The position numbers were made by a program, and so were the translations under genes. From Tigriopus japonicus (lineage: Eukaryota; Arthropoda; Copepoda; Harpacticoida; Harpacticidae), in assembly GCA_010645155.1 (NCBI GenBank), contig JAAGOF010000209.1:195733-259732 (forward strand): 64,000 nucleotides of DNA, read 5' to 3'. The notes under the pieces were generated by a model. It saw nothing but the letters and a program-made list of their open reading frames with translations. It was not told the origin of the DNA and ran no database searches. This document shows positions 1-10,206 of this stretch, in pieces (position 1 is the first letter of the stretch; each line of letters begins with the position of its first letter).

Positions 1-111
1 CGAATAAATGTTTTAGGGATGAGTGGAGGAATGTTGCAAAAGCTTGTAGATGAAAGCACTGGGAATTGGCTGACCACGAGTATTTCACTTTTGGGCAACT
101 CTATGGTTACG

Positions 112-574
112 CAGAGATTTTTTTGACTACTGGATGTCGTACGACCGACCGCTTGGTTGGTAAATTAGTACATCGAACAGTCTCCTGGGAATTAACCCTG
201 CCTTATATGTCAGTGTTTACGCGCTGATCAGCGCCCCCTGTAATCAAATTGAAACATAGTTGCCACTTGGTGGAGTGGTATTAGTGCCACCCTTACACAA
301 AAGCTCAGGATTTTTTTCAGTAGTTCATTTCTTTGCAATGGCATTATGTTATCAAAAGCGCACATTTTGGAGAAATTTGATTGTTAAGAAGATGTTTACC
401 ATTGTCCCAAAGAGTGGCATTACAAATAACCATCTGACAACTATGTTTCAATTTGATCACAAGGGGTGCTGATCAGCGCGTAACCACAGACATTTAAGGC
501 AGGGTTAGATAACAAAATTGTACTGTTTTTCCAACCACACAAGCGGTCGTCCGCCATCCAGTGTCAAGAAATCA
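112..574. mobile_element. Fold-back (long terminal inverted repeat) element, possibly MULE-like
   Basis: Two arms of roughly 150 nt (about 116-265 and 432-573) are imperfect reverse complements. Both carry the core blocks aaccctgcctta, acgcgctgatcagc and atcaaattgaaacatagttg, plus ctggatg near the outer ends. The flanks atggttacg (103-111) and atggtttacg (575-584) look like a 9-bp target duplication with one inserted base. Long inverted ends with about a 9-bp duplication are typical of Mutator-like elements, but no transposase is present, so the family is inference. A short block resembling the inner arm (gacatttaaggca) recurs near 1929. Confidence 0.6.
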
Positions 575-649
575 ATGGTTTACGATACCCCGACTTCCTA
601 CGGAGAATGGTGAAATGTACGGCCCGGAAATATTTTTTTTGAAATATAA

Positions 650-842
650 AATATTATAAAGATACTTTCAAAAAGTCAATACACACCTAGAGCGCTATAA
701 TAAAATAGCGCTCTATACACACCCAGAGACGGAGGAAAACCAGCCTGATACCGGACTTGAAATTGCTTATCGGAATTATTTGGACAGTGTGATGGCTGGC
801 TTCGCTGGCCGGGCGAGGCTCAACCCTCCGACCCTAGTACCA
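650..842 (+). mobile_element. tRNA-derived SINE fragment (5' truncated)
   Basis: This stretch matches, in the opposite orientation, the SINE at 35942-36168. Shared blocks include cctgataccgga, gatggctggcttcgctggcc, gggcgaggctc and accctccgaccctag. The tRNA-like head with A and B boxes is missing, so only the body and 3' end remain. The copy is interrupted at 688-715 by a 28-bp insertion with an 8-bp target duplication. The other SINE copy serves as the uninterrupted reference. The left edge is approximate. Confidence 0.75.
688..715. mobile_element. 28-bp minimal hAT-like insertion inside the SINE
   Basis: The insertion is two 11-bp perfect inverted ends (tagagcgctat and atagcgctcta) joined by the six bases aataaa. 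It is flanked by the 8-bp direct repeat tacacacc at 680-687 and 716-723. TAGAG fits the YARNG terminal consensus of hAT elements, which duplicate 8 bp. The SINE copy near 36066 has a single uninterrupted version of this site (cacaccc next to cagacgg). This supports insertion rather than chance. Whether it is a complete tiny element or an internally deleted one cannot be told from here. Confidence 0.75.
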
Positions 843-896
843 ACACTTACATAATGCTATCAATCAATAAATAATCTAATTCATGTTCTTCTTCAG

Positions 897-921
897 TTAA
901 TAATAATAATAATAATAATTT
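897..921. repeat. (TAA)n trinucleotide microsatellite
   Basis: A run of about seven taa/aat units lies just 3' of the SINE fragment. It may derive from the SINE's A-rich tail; that origin is inference. Confidence 0.8.
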
Positions 922-1619
922 ATTGTTCGTAAGTTGCTTTGAGCACTTTTGATTATAAAATTGGTAGAGAGGAAAGAAGCGGAGAGATAGCCGAGCGAAA
1001 CCTTCCCAAAGTTGGGGCTGAATGAGCGTCAGAAGGCAAGCCGTTCCACAGCCGAGAGGCAGTCTAAACAAATTTTGAGTCCGAGGCAGTGAAGTGGAGT
1101 TTCTTGGATTCCTCTCCTCTGGTGCTCACCCGGCAAATTCCCACTGGTTTTGACGCCTTGACACTTCTGAACAAGCTTGAGGTGCCAATGGTATTACGCC
1201 AGACTTCACCTACTTGAAAATTGAACTATGATGTTTGATTTGACAACTCTAGTCCTTCCTAAGATGGTCTGAAGATTGCAGAACTTTTATTTGTAGTTTA
1301 CAATTTACAAGTAGTTGTAATTGTAATTTAATTTTTGAATTTCAATTTATTTTTTTACATTTAATTTCAACTCAGCCAAAGTAATTGATGTTTTTCAATT
1401 ACAAATTACAATAACAAATGTTTGAAACTAATGTTTCATGGATTTTTTATACATCAAAATATCTATCGAACCCGCTTGGTGCAAAAATACATCCCGCCAT
1501 AGTTGATCACTTATAAATGTCTCATATTTTGCATGAAACTTTGCAGAAAGGAAAACTTAGAATTTTGAAAAAAATAATTATATATTAAAAACAATATTTC
1601 CGGGCCCTATTAATAAGCA

Positions 1620-1840
1620 TATGGTGGCCTCAAAGATAAACCAAATTTGTTTTGTTGCAACTGAAATGTATGATGTCGGCTCGTTTCCTAACTTACATTT
1701 GACTGATAAACTAACATTTTTGTAGAAAATTTTCAACGTAACAAGCAATTTTTCCACTTTTGTAATTTTCAACAAAATTTGAAGATTTTCTTTGTGATTA
1801 AATTGTTAAATGTAATGTTATGTAATGTCTGGTGGCCCTG
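1620..1840. repeat. Dispersed AT-rich repeat ending in ctggtggccctg
   Basis: This stretch resembles 49240-49482 (blocks gataaac, gttgcaact, ggctcgtttccta/ggcttgtttccta, aaaattttca, caacaaa) and, at its right end, 17530-17738. All copies end in ctggtggccctg or a close variant. Read in reverse, that end is CAGGGCCACCAG, which fits the YARNG start of hAT termini. I could not find the opposite end or a target duplication, so this is a one-ended remnant. The copy with the same end at 17738 lies in an intron of the PAN-protein gene. Confidence 0.55.
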
Positions 1841-4285
1841 CTCATGACTCGCAAGGTCTTCATTAGGTAAGGCAAGCGTTCTTGATAATACCCATCATCA
1901 CACATAGGGAAAGATGCCACTACCCAGAGACATTTAAGGCACCTCAAAGGATTAATATATTCCTATATTTTTTCATCAAAATAGTGACGCGCACTTCTCA
2001 TTTTCTGTAGTAATTTCACATAATACAAATCTTCCTTGTTTAGCAATTGGATGGTGAAATTTCAATGCTTCAGAACTTTGAAATCAAATACCCTGGAGTA
2101 ATGATGAATCGAAAACACACGAAGTCGAAATCGAAGTTGAATATTTGAAACAAATATTTCTTGCGAGTCCTTTGTGTTTACGCATAAATGAATAGAATAA
2201 AAGTTAGTGGCTTTATAGACCCCATAATGCTGCTTATGGTTTAAAAAATAAAACTTGAAAGTGTACTTTTTGGGAATAAGTTCTCGGAGTTATGTATTTG
2301 GTTTCAGATTCAGTTTCCAATTGACAGATTATCATTTCAAATTCGATTGATTCACATGTCCAAAAAGAGGTTTTGAAACACAACCATCCTGAAATGAAGC
2401 AGCAATAAAAGCTTACAAAACTTAGACTCAAAAGCATATGAAATTTGGAACGAATGAGCCAAAGCCAGCCCGAGTGGACACGTGGTTGATTCAAATGAAA
2501 AACGCCATCGATGAGTGCTCCCCAACCCGCTTTTACCCAAACTCACAGGTATAAATGGAAACCAAGTTGGAGAAATTTGAGTCTTCTGGAAAATCCTGTT
2601 GGAAGTGGTTCTCTTCAAAAGCATGACTGACTTAATATTAAAGATACAGGTAAGCCTTTAATTAGAACACACACATATGTAAAATTTGAAAACCATTCGT
2701 GCAATTGCCCAAGAAATGCCTCATAGTGGTAGAAATCAGCAGTGATAAGAGTTATTTAAGGGTCACAAATGAAATCCAACGGAGTGTTCTCCTTGGCTCA
2801 TTCTTAGAGCCAATCCTCTTGAAAATCTTCATACTTTCTGTCAGAGACTCGTGGGTTTCTTATTCACTTTAAGCATCATCTCTTTTCACCGAGAAATGAA
2901 GAATCGTATTGCTTTTTCAATTTTAATTGCTTTTACGACTTCAGTTTATTTTGACTTGAAAAAGATCAAACTAGCCCCAGAATGTTTCACAGGAACAAGA
3001 TGTTTTGGTACTAGAAGAGACTTGAATAAATGTTGGCGTTATGACCACGTCCCTGGTGCTTCAAAAGAAACGGAACACCAAATTATATCATCTATAACTC
3101 GTGATAGAAGCCATACATTGACCTCATACTTAATATATATGATTTGCAAAATACTTGGTTTTACAAGTGAGAAAAATCAATTTCCTCTTAGCGCTGTAGC
3201 TCAGCAGTTCTTAAAGTGGGGGCCCTGAAGGTATTTTTGAAAATTGTCAAAAGGGCAAGAACCACTGTATTTCAGGACGAATTTCAGAGCGGCATCTATG
3301 ACGTCATTAATACACTTTGGGACGAATGACCACAAAAAGATCATTAATTCTAGGTTGAGAGAGGTTTAACATTTATTTACCAGACAAGGAGAAGTCTGTC
3401 AGGGACGCCACTCGAACATCTTGCCACAATCTATTCATTTTCTCTCCAAACGTGAAGCTCATTGGATTTGATTTTGGAAAAAGATTTTAAATTTGAAGTA
3501 ATTGAAAGATTTACTTCAATTGATAATCAATTCTAAAAATGTTCTTTTTCCCACATCAACCCTGGCTAAGTTAGAGAATTTCCATGGGTATGGGATGGGG
3601 GCAATCCACAGATTGGATTGGAAGATTGCTGATTGAACCAATTTTAACACTGATTGGAGAGACTGGTGATCAAATTGAGATTTTCAAGCTGATCCTTCGA
3701 CAAACAGTATTGCCAAAATGGTATAAAATTTGTAATGAAACAAATGTGCTGATATTTAAAAGTATGATCCTAGAAACTATGCAACGGACGTCCTAGATGA
3801 TTGACTCATGTCAAATAAATTACCGGATTCCATAAACAATGTAAGTTTTAACTGGTGACTTTTTTGTTTGGCTCTGATAAGTATTTTTTGGCAAGCCCTT
3901 CTAACATGTAATCCCTCTCAAACTTAGTGATGCTGAAAACAGTTGATGTGTGGCCAGGTTTTTGAATAAAAATGGAAAAAGGGCTTTTTGTGGATAGAAA
4001 TGGCAAAACAGGCTTCTTCTCAATTTTGTCTCTTTAAAGGCAGAATTTAGTTGGTTGTTTTCTCAGTCGGCACATAGTTTGTTTCAAGGTAAAGTTCAAA
4101 AAAATTTTGGACTTAAAAAAATACTGTGGTCGAAAAAGGTGAAAATAAATTCATTGTAGAATTTCTGGAATAAGTGAAATTTAGTTCAGAATAAGTTGTA
4201 GGCCCTGAAAATGGTTTTTATCAAGCCAGAGCAACCCAAAAGGTGTTTGAAAAGTTTTAGCAAAAACTTGACAATCCACGCTCTA
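1841..4285. other. Non-coding stretch, no gene supported
   Basis: The short open frames here (up to 125 codons at 2851-3228) show no recognisable domain, no consistent splice sites and no similarity that I can see to known families. The sequence is AT-rich and probably old repeat or intergenic DNA. I see no RNA gene. Confidence 0.5.
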
Positions 4286-4293
4286 GTGATCAC

Positions 4294-5416
4294 AAGGGGT
4301 GCACTTTTCATGCAAATGCAGTTTTTTACACGTTTGGACGGTTTTTTGCTTTATTTGCATATTTTGCCGTTTTTCCACGTTTTTGCACTTTCCGTGATTT
4401 TTTGCTGATATCTTTTGCAATTTGGCCAGAAATTAAAAAAAAATGAACATTTTTTTTTCCAAATTCCGTGTAAAAAAACTTTCCGTCAAAAAACCCCAGC
4501 ATGGCTAAAAAATTAATGTATTGTTGATTGTTCCAAATATTGGAATTGGCTTCACGTGTTGGGGTAAATAGTTTACCTTATGGGCTGGTAATTTAAATCA
4601 TGTTGATGAACCCTAAGATTTTTCATTGAAAATTCAATTTATTTGACATGAATAACAATTCTGCTCAACAAAACCAATCATGGGATAGAAAGAAACGTTT
4701 AAGAAACATAGAAAATAATAATAATAATAATCAACCTACCCACTTAAATCAAAACAAAAAGTCCAAAAGTACTTTTAAAAAACTTGACCAAGTCTTGTGT
4801 TTAGAAAAAAACTCTTTTGGCTTGAAAATTAAAAATGAAGCCAAACGGTCAAAAGGTTAGATAGACATTGCATCTTTAATTAGTTGCATCATTACATCTA
4901 AAAGAGCCGAGTGTAAGTGCTTCCCCAGACGGCGTAGGTTTGAATACTGTTGGGGATGAAATTGAAGCTGTCGGGAGAAATCCTTCAATTTACAGGGAAT
5001 CGCATTCCTTGTAGCGGTAGTAAAAAATCAGCAAAAAAAACAAAAAAAATAAACTAAGTAAAGCCACATTAACAATCCTTGAGTGTACTCTCAGATGATC
5101 AGTTGTCTTTTTTGAAAAAAAGCAACACATCTGTTGAGAGTGTACAAAAAGACCACCAATTTGACCTAATTTTGGTATACTGTAAAATCTGACTTATGTG
5201 TGTTGACATGTGACCCAATATTGGGAGAAATGCAATTCTGATCTTTTTTGACTTAAATACCGTTTTGGAACAACCAAGGGGCTTAGCAATTTTCGTGTTT
5301 TCCCAAAAGAACCAGATCAACCAATTTCTTTGTATTTCACAAAAAATGTTTGCACTTTTTTTGCACTTTAATCTGCACTTTTTGGTCTTTTTATTTGCAC
5401 GAAAAGTGCACCCCTA
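4294..5416. mobile_element. hAT-type non-autonomous element, 1.12 kb, with 8-bp TSD
   Basis: Inverted termini aggggtgcacttttc (left) and gaaaagtgcaccccta (right) are flanked on both sides by gtgatcac (4286-4293 and 5417-5424), a perfect 8-bp duplication that is itself a palindrome. The right terminus reads TAGGG on the reverse strand, which fits the hAT YARNG rule; the left one has lost its T. Subterminal DNA is rich in ttgcac/tgcaaa motifs. A 70-codon Asn/Lys-rich frame at 4648-4860 is too short and low in complexity to call a transposase. A LINE 3' tip is nested at about 4992. Confidence 0.8.
4992..5036 (+). mobile_element. Nested 3' tip of the CR1-like LINE family
   Basis: The block ttacagggaatcgcattcct, followed by tgtagcggtagtaaaaaatc, matches the 3' terminus of the LINE copy at 34076-34118 and the reverse of 20999-21022. 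Only the last 45 bp or so are present, as expected for an extremely 5'-truncated insertion. An A-rich tract follows. Confidence 0.65.
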
Positions 5417-5424
5417 GTGATCAC

Positions 5425-8400
5425 TCTTGAGATAAGTAGCATTTTTACAATTGATGACATTGACAATCAGTTATGATGCAAATTTCAATCCAATAGTAAC
5501 TCAATGTTTGTATCACTTGGTTGCCGCTGGCCAGTACTATTATATCCGACTCGGCCTCCCTGACGTAATCCCCAACACGGACTCATCTAGCTTTAGATGT
5601 GGCCGGGAAAGAGAAGGCATGAAAATTTGGCAACACGTTCGCAATTCATTAATGATGGCTTGAAAAGACTTGTACATTTCAAATAATATGATTGGAATAT
5701 CGAGGAAAAAAAATAAATATGCACCACCTAGTCACACTAATATAATTCCACAAAGAAGTGCTGTGATCGAAGTGATCTTGGAGAACCACCCTAACCACGC
5801 CCATTGCTTTGTTACGAACGGAACGGATTTGCATTCTAGTATTATCTTCAGTGTTATCCAATTCACTTGACTTCTTCATCATGTCAATTCAAATGCCTAA
5901 CTTGTCCCAGACAAATGTGTTGGATCACTTCTTTTTTGCAATGTGTTAGGTAATTTTAGGATGTTTGTCACTTCATTGTCCGAGTCTTCACAAGAAATAG
6001 ATTTGTCTCACGATACTATAAATTTAGCAAAGCTATCATCAGACCATTTGAACCTGTATCCCAATTGTGCCTTAACATTCTTTTGAGTGACCAAGATTCG
6101 AATTCATATCCACCATCATGTTGTCAGTTGACTTTTTCTTTTCAATGTGAATTTTGAATTCACCTTTAAGCTTTTGTATCAACAATTTGTATTATGTATT
6201 GCTCAAAACCAGATTTTTAAAAGATCAAAGGGCATAAGGCTAATGCTGGTTCATCAGGAAGTCTCCCTAACAAAATTTGGCATGGGAGACAATACAAATA
6301 AACATAGTGTAACCTATATTGGATACGTACATTTTGATTTCCGAAATTTTCGTTGTTTATTTCATATTTCAAATGCCTGTAGTAGTATTACCACTGAAAG
6401 GAAAATAAAGAACAAAAATAGTGAGCATGACTGGTGAACCACATACAGTGCACGTACAGATGTTAGTTGGTAAATATTATATGTATTCCTACTAAATGTT
6501 AGAGAATGGTAACTATCTAAAACTTCTCCACAGATGTAGCGTTTGTAGATTGCATTCAAAGATTGAGTGGCTCCTCCAGAACGATGAAGGGATCGAGAGA
6601 ATCAATTCGGGAAGTGACGGGGAAGGAAGCTGGAATGTCGTCTAAAAGCGAAAGAATTAGCCCGTTGAAACAATCTGTTTGAATTTTTGATTCCACCAGT
6701 CAATGGCCAGAGAGGTTCTTGAGTAAGGCAGCGAGGGGGTAGATTTGCGTCAGGAGATATGCGGTGTCATTGTTCAAGAAAAGGGATTTTCGAGGCATCT
6801 TTCAGATACTTGAGAAAACGGCGCAGAGGGCTTCCCATGTGGACTTTGAAATTTTCGCTTTTTCAATGTTTACCTTCAACGGAACTTGATCCTTAACTCT
6901 GCAAAGAGGGTTGCCAGATTACGGAAGAGCCAAAGGACAACAAAGTCATAGACTTTAAATCATTTGCCAAAATGTCTACCTAAATGACACTGGTAAAATC
7001 TTGAATCGCTCTTCAAAGAGCACCCACTGACGTCCCACAACAGTTTTTAATGTTCTGAAATGTTAAGTTGTGAAAGTATTTGCACTTCTATCAATTGGTA
7101 CTGTTATTTTTACATTTGGTCTCTATGATTCGAATGTCACAGCACTAATCCCATTATTTTTCTTGTTACACGTCTTCCTTCTCAGAACAACCTCAAGCCA
7201 TTTTAAAAAGCCTTGGAAAAAAGCCATGGAAACGACATTTTTCCATTGCCTATTGACTTTCTTTGGCACTAATTATGCTTTAAATCCATCACTTTTTATA
7301 AAACAATTAGGTTTATACAATCAGCCATGGGATTTTGCACCATCAAAGCCATATAAAACCCAAGTAAATTTGGCGGCGCTGAATCAGCTGAAAATGAATC
7401 AAGCATGCTCGATGCTTTTCGAGGCTGCATTTGAGGCAGCATTGGCATCGATGCCATCAAGACGGTCAGCTTGTTTTACATCACTATCCGCCAGATTGAC
7501 GAGATTGATTTTTGGACTGAGATTGGGGGCATCAGGATTGGTTCAAGACTAGATTGAAAGGCTGAACGGATTGAGAGATTGGCATTTTCCATCAGTAAAT
7601 TCCACTCAAAAAGTTTGTGGATCGTAGAGGATATCCTAATACTTCAATCCCTCTAAAATAGTTCCAGGTTCTGCTGTGATTATAGGGGGAGCTGCTCTCT
7701 TCAGTCGAGAGTTGCGCAAAATGTACTTCTCAGAGGGAGCCACTTGAAATTCGAGTAAAAAAAAAGCGAGTCACTTTGAAAGCGACCGTGTTTCCAGTCC
7801 GTGTGTGTGCGTTCAAGTGAGCGTTCTTTGATGGAGATTTTCGAAAAAAGCCAAATGGAGGAACGATTACACTTTGAGAAAGTAGAATGCACGAGCAATT
7901 TTTATTTTGTTTCAGTTTCTCCAAAAAAATTGTTACACTGATTTGAATACAATTGTTTCATTTCATTCAACTCTAATCAAATACGTAAAATCTATTTGAT
8001 GAAGGCAAAGCCGTCGCACTCTCAAGTGATCAAAATGACACCTCGCGGGGTAAACAAGTCATAATTTGAAGCTAAATGACTAATTGTTTGGTCATCTTGT
8101 CATTTACAAGTGTCACATTCTAGTGTTATAGTGGCCAGAGAGACCCTATCAGACTGATTGAGAAAGAAAAGTTGATAAGTTCTAGATTGGATGGGTTGTG
8201 TGTAGCCCTTCAAAGAAAAAGAGGGTTTGACTTCATCCTTCTCTCTTTCTTCTTCTAATGCAAGACGATCCCATACCTCATTGATTAGAACAACTCAAAG
8301 TCAATTTTGTCAATTGCGTGTTTGATCAGCATGATTTAGGCTTTTGTCTCACTCTCAGATCATTCAATGGATAGATGGAAAAACAACAAATGGTTAAAAA

Positions 8401-9023
8401 GATCATCCACTGTTCAGTGAGCATTGGTATTCTCGTGTCACTTCTGCAAACCTATGTGTGGTGATTCAACATTAAAATGAATGGAGAAAAGCAATGGAAT
8501 CAACAACAGTTTGACTATAACAAGCAATTGGATTTGAAGTGGCAACTTTTAGATACAGAGACAAACTTCTTTTGGCTGAAGGCTCCAACTTTGAGAAAGA
8601 TGAAGTATGAGAAGACCAATCGAAGAACACACTAACTACAAGAGAGCCTCATGGCTAGATTGGACTACATCCTTTCAGAAACAATGCAAAACCATTCAAA
8701 GAACGGTTTTGGTCCAAATTGACAATCAAGTGTTGTGCTGTGTCAAGAATGGCAAGAAAACTCCTTATGGGAAAATGTTTGCATAGTTTCCAAGGAAGGA
8801 CAAACTCAGTGTTAAAACCTAGTAATGAAGGGTGCAAGTCACCTCAATCAAAATGTATTGTTATTTCAATTTACTCTAAAGTAAACTATTATTTTGTTAT
8901 TTGCTCTCATTGAAATGTTACAAAGTACAACCATTCATTTGAAAACAAGTTATTTCTCGATCCTCTTATTTGCGATTGTTAAAATGTTGTTATGTTCCAG
9001 CATTCACTCAAAACGGAATGTTA
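5425..9023. other. Non-coding stretch, no gene supported
   Basis: I found no convincing exon. A moderately GC-richer block at 6550-6910 reads on the minus strand like degraded coding DNA, but it is broken by stops and I cannot assign it. An open frame at 7070-7552 (160 codons, GTG first codon) has hydrophobic N-terminal residues but no family signature and no good splice context. I treat it as unsupported. Confidence 0.45.
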
Positions 9024-9031
9024 GTAATAAA

Positions 9032-10198
9032 TAGGGCCCGGATTTGAGCTTGATTTTTTCAGGCCAAAAAATTGATTTTCAAAATCGGAAAATAATTGAT
9101 CAAAATCATAAAATACTTGATCAAAACTACAAAATAATTGACTTCAATTTTACAAAACGAAACAAATATGATAACATATTCAAAATACAACAAATGTCAA
9201 AAAAAGTTGAAGAGTACATGAGTGAAGCAAAAATGTAGCTTGAATAAACCAATCCCAATTTACAAACTGTGTTTTAACCAAGTTGCATAATCAGTTTTCT
9301 TTATATAGCAAATAAAAAAAAGATTATTGAGTATGCTATGCTCACGACACATCAAACCCTCTACCCAGCACAGAAAAGTTCACACTGTTGAGAGCTTACT
9401 TTTTCCAAGAGACATAGTTTTGGAGGAATGGGCAGAGATTGGGTCTGAAGATGTCTGAAAAAACTTTTTGAGTTATTTTTCAAATACAGGAAAAAAACCG
9501 TTTTAAGACTGTTTTGAAAACAATTCTTTGTGCAATTTTTTATGTTCTAGCATTGTTTGAAGAAAAAGCACTATTCGTTTTGCCTGGTGGTCTGAGAAGC
9601 TATATTAGTGAAATTGAAATGTTTGAATTATTTTATCTCACGTTGCCAAATAGGGTTGTAGAGAGTGATCTATGGCATAAAAAACCGTTTTCAAAAGGTT
9701 CACTTTTTTGCTTAACCATTGTATTATTTTAGTCTATAGCGGGAAAAGTATAGTTGTAAGTTAAAACCACTAACTTGTTACCTTTGACAAACACTAGGTT
9801 GTGAAGTGTCGGAGCAAGTGACAAACCATTTTGGTAAGAAGAAATATAATTTACTTGGGAAAAAAGAGCAGCCACAAAATCCAGGTCACATCATAGATAT
9901 AGAATTTCAACTTAAGAAGTAAATAGGTGGAAAGAATTGAGGTTTGACTTGTTGAAGAAATTGAAAAACTTTCCAAACGCCCAAAAAAATGCCAAATTTT
10001 GCCCAAAAAAATGAATCTTGACAAATTTTGCCCAACAATGTTTCTACCAAACTCTGAGAAATGAGTCTCTTTTTTACATGAAAGTGCGAAGAAATTGAAA
10101 TTTTTCCCCAAAAGCCAAAAAACTTGATTTTGGCTAAATTTTGCCGAAAAAATTGAAAAATTAATTGATCAATTTTTCAAGTTCAAATCCGGGCCCTA
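9032..10198. mobile_element. hAT-type non-autonomous element, 1.17 kb, with 8-bp TSD
   Basis: The termini tagggcccggatttgagctt and aagttcaaatccgggcccta are inverted repeats. Both flanks are gtaataaa (9024-9031 and 10199-10206), an exact 8-bp duplication. TAGGG fits the hAT terminal consensus. Internal subterminal DNA is full of short aaaattgat and attttgcc units in opposite orientations at the two ends, as expected for transposase-binding arrays. No transposase frame is visible. Related gggcccgg ends without partners occur near 620, 1597, 18760 and 35799. Confidence 0.85.
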
Positions 10199-10206
10199 GT
10201 AATAAA

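Noticed and set aside
619..1608. Paired ends of one gggcccgg-type hAT element
   Set aside because: The two ends look alike, but flanking 8-mers gtgaaatg and ttaataag do not match, so they cannot be called one insertion.
2851..3228. 125-codon open frame with a hydrophobic start
   Set aside because: No recognisable motif, no splice context and ordinary AT-rich composition; likely chance.
7070..7552. 160-codon open frame
   Set aside because: Starts at GTG and has no domain; low-complexity Ala/Leu/Ser end. Not enough for a gene call.
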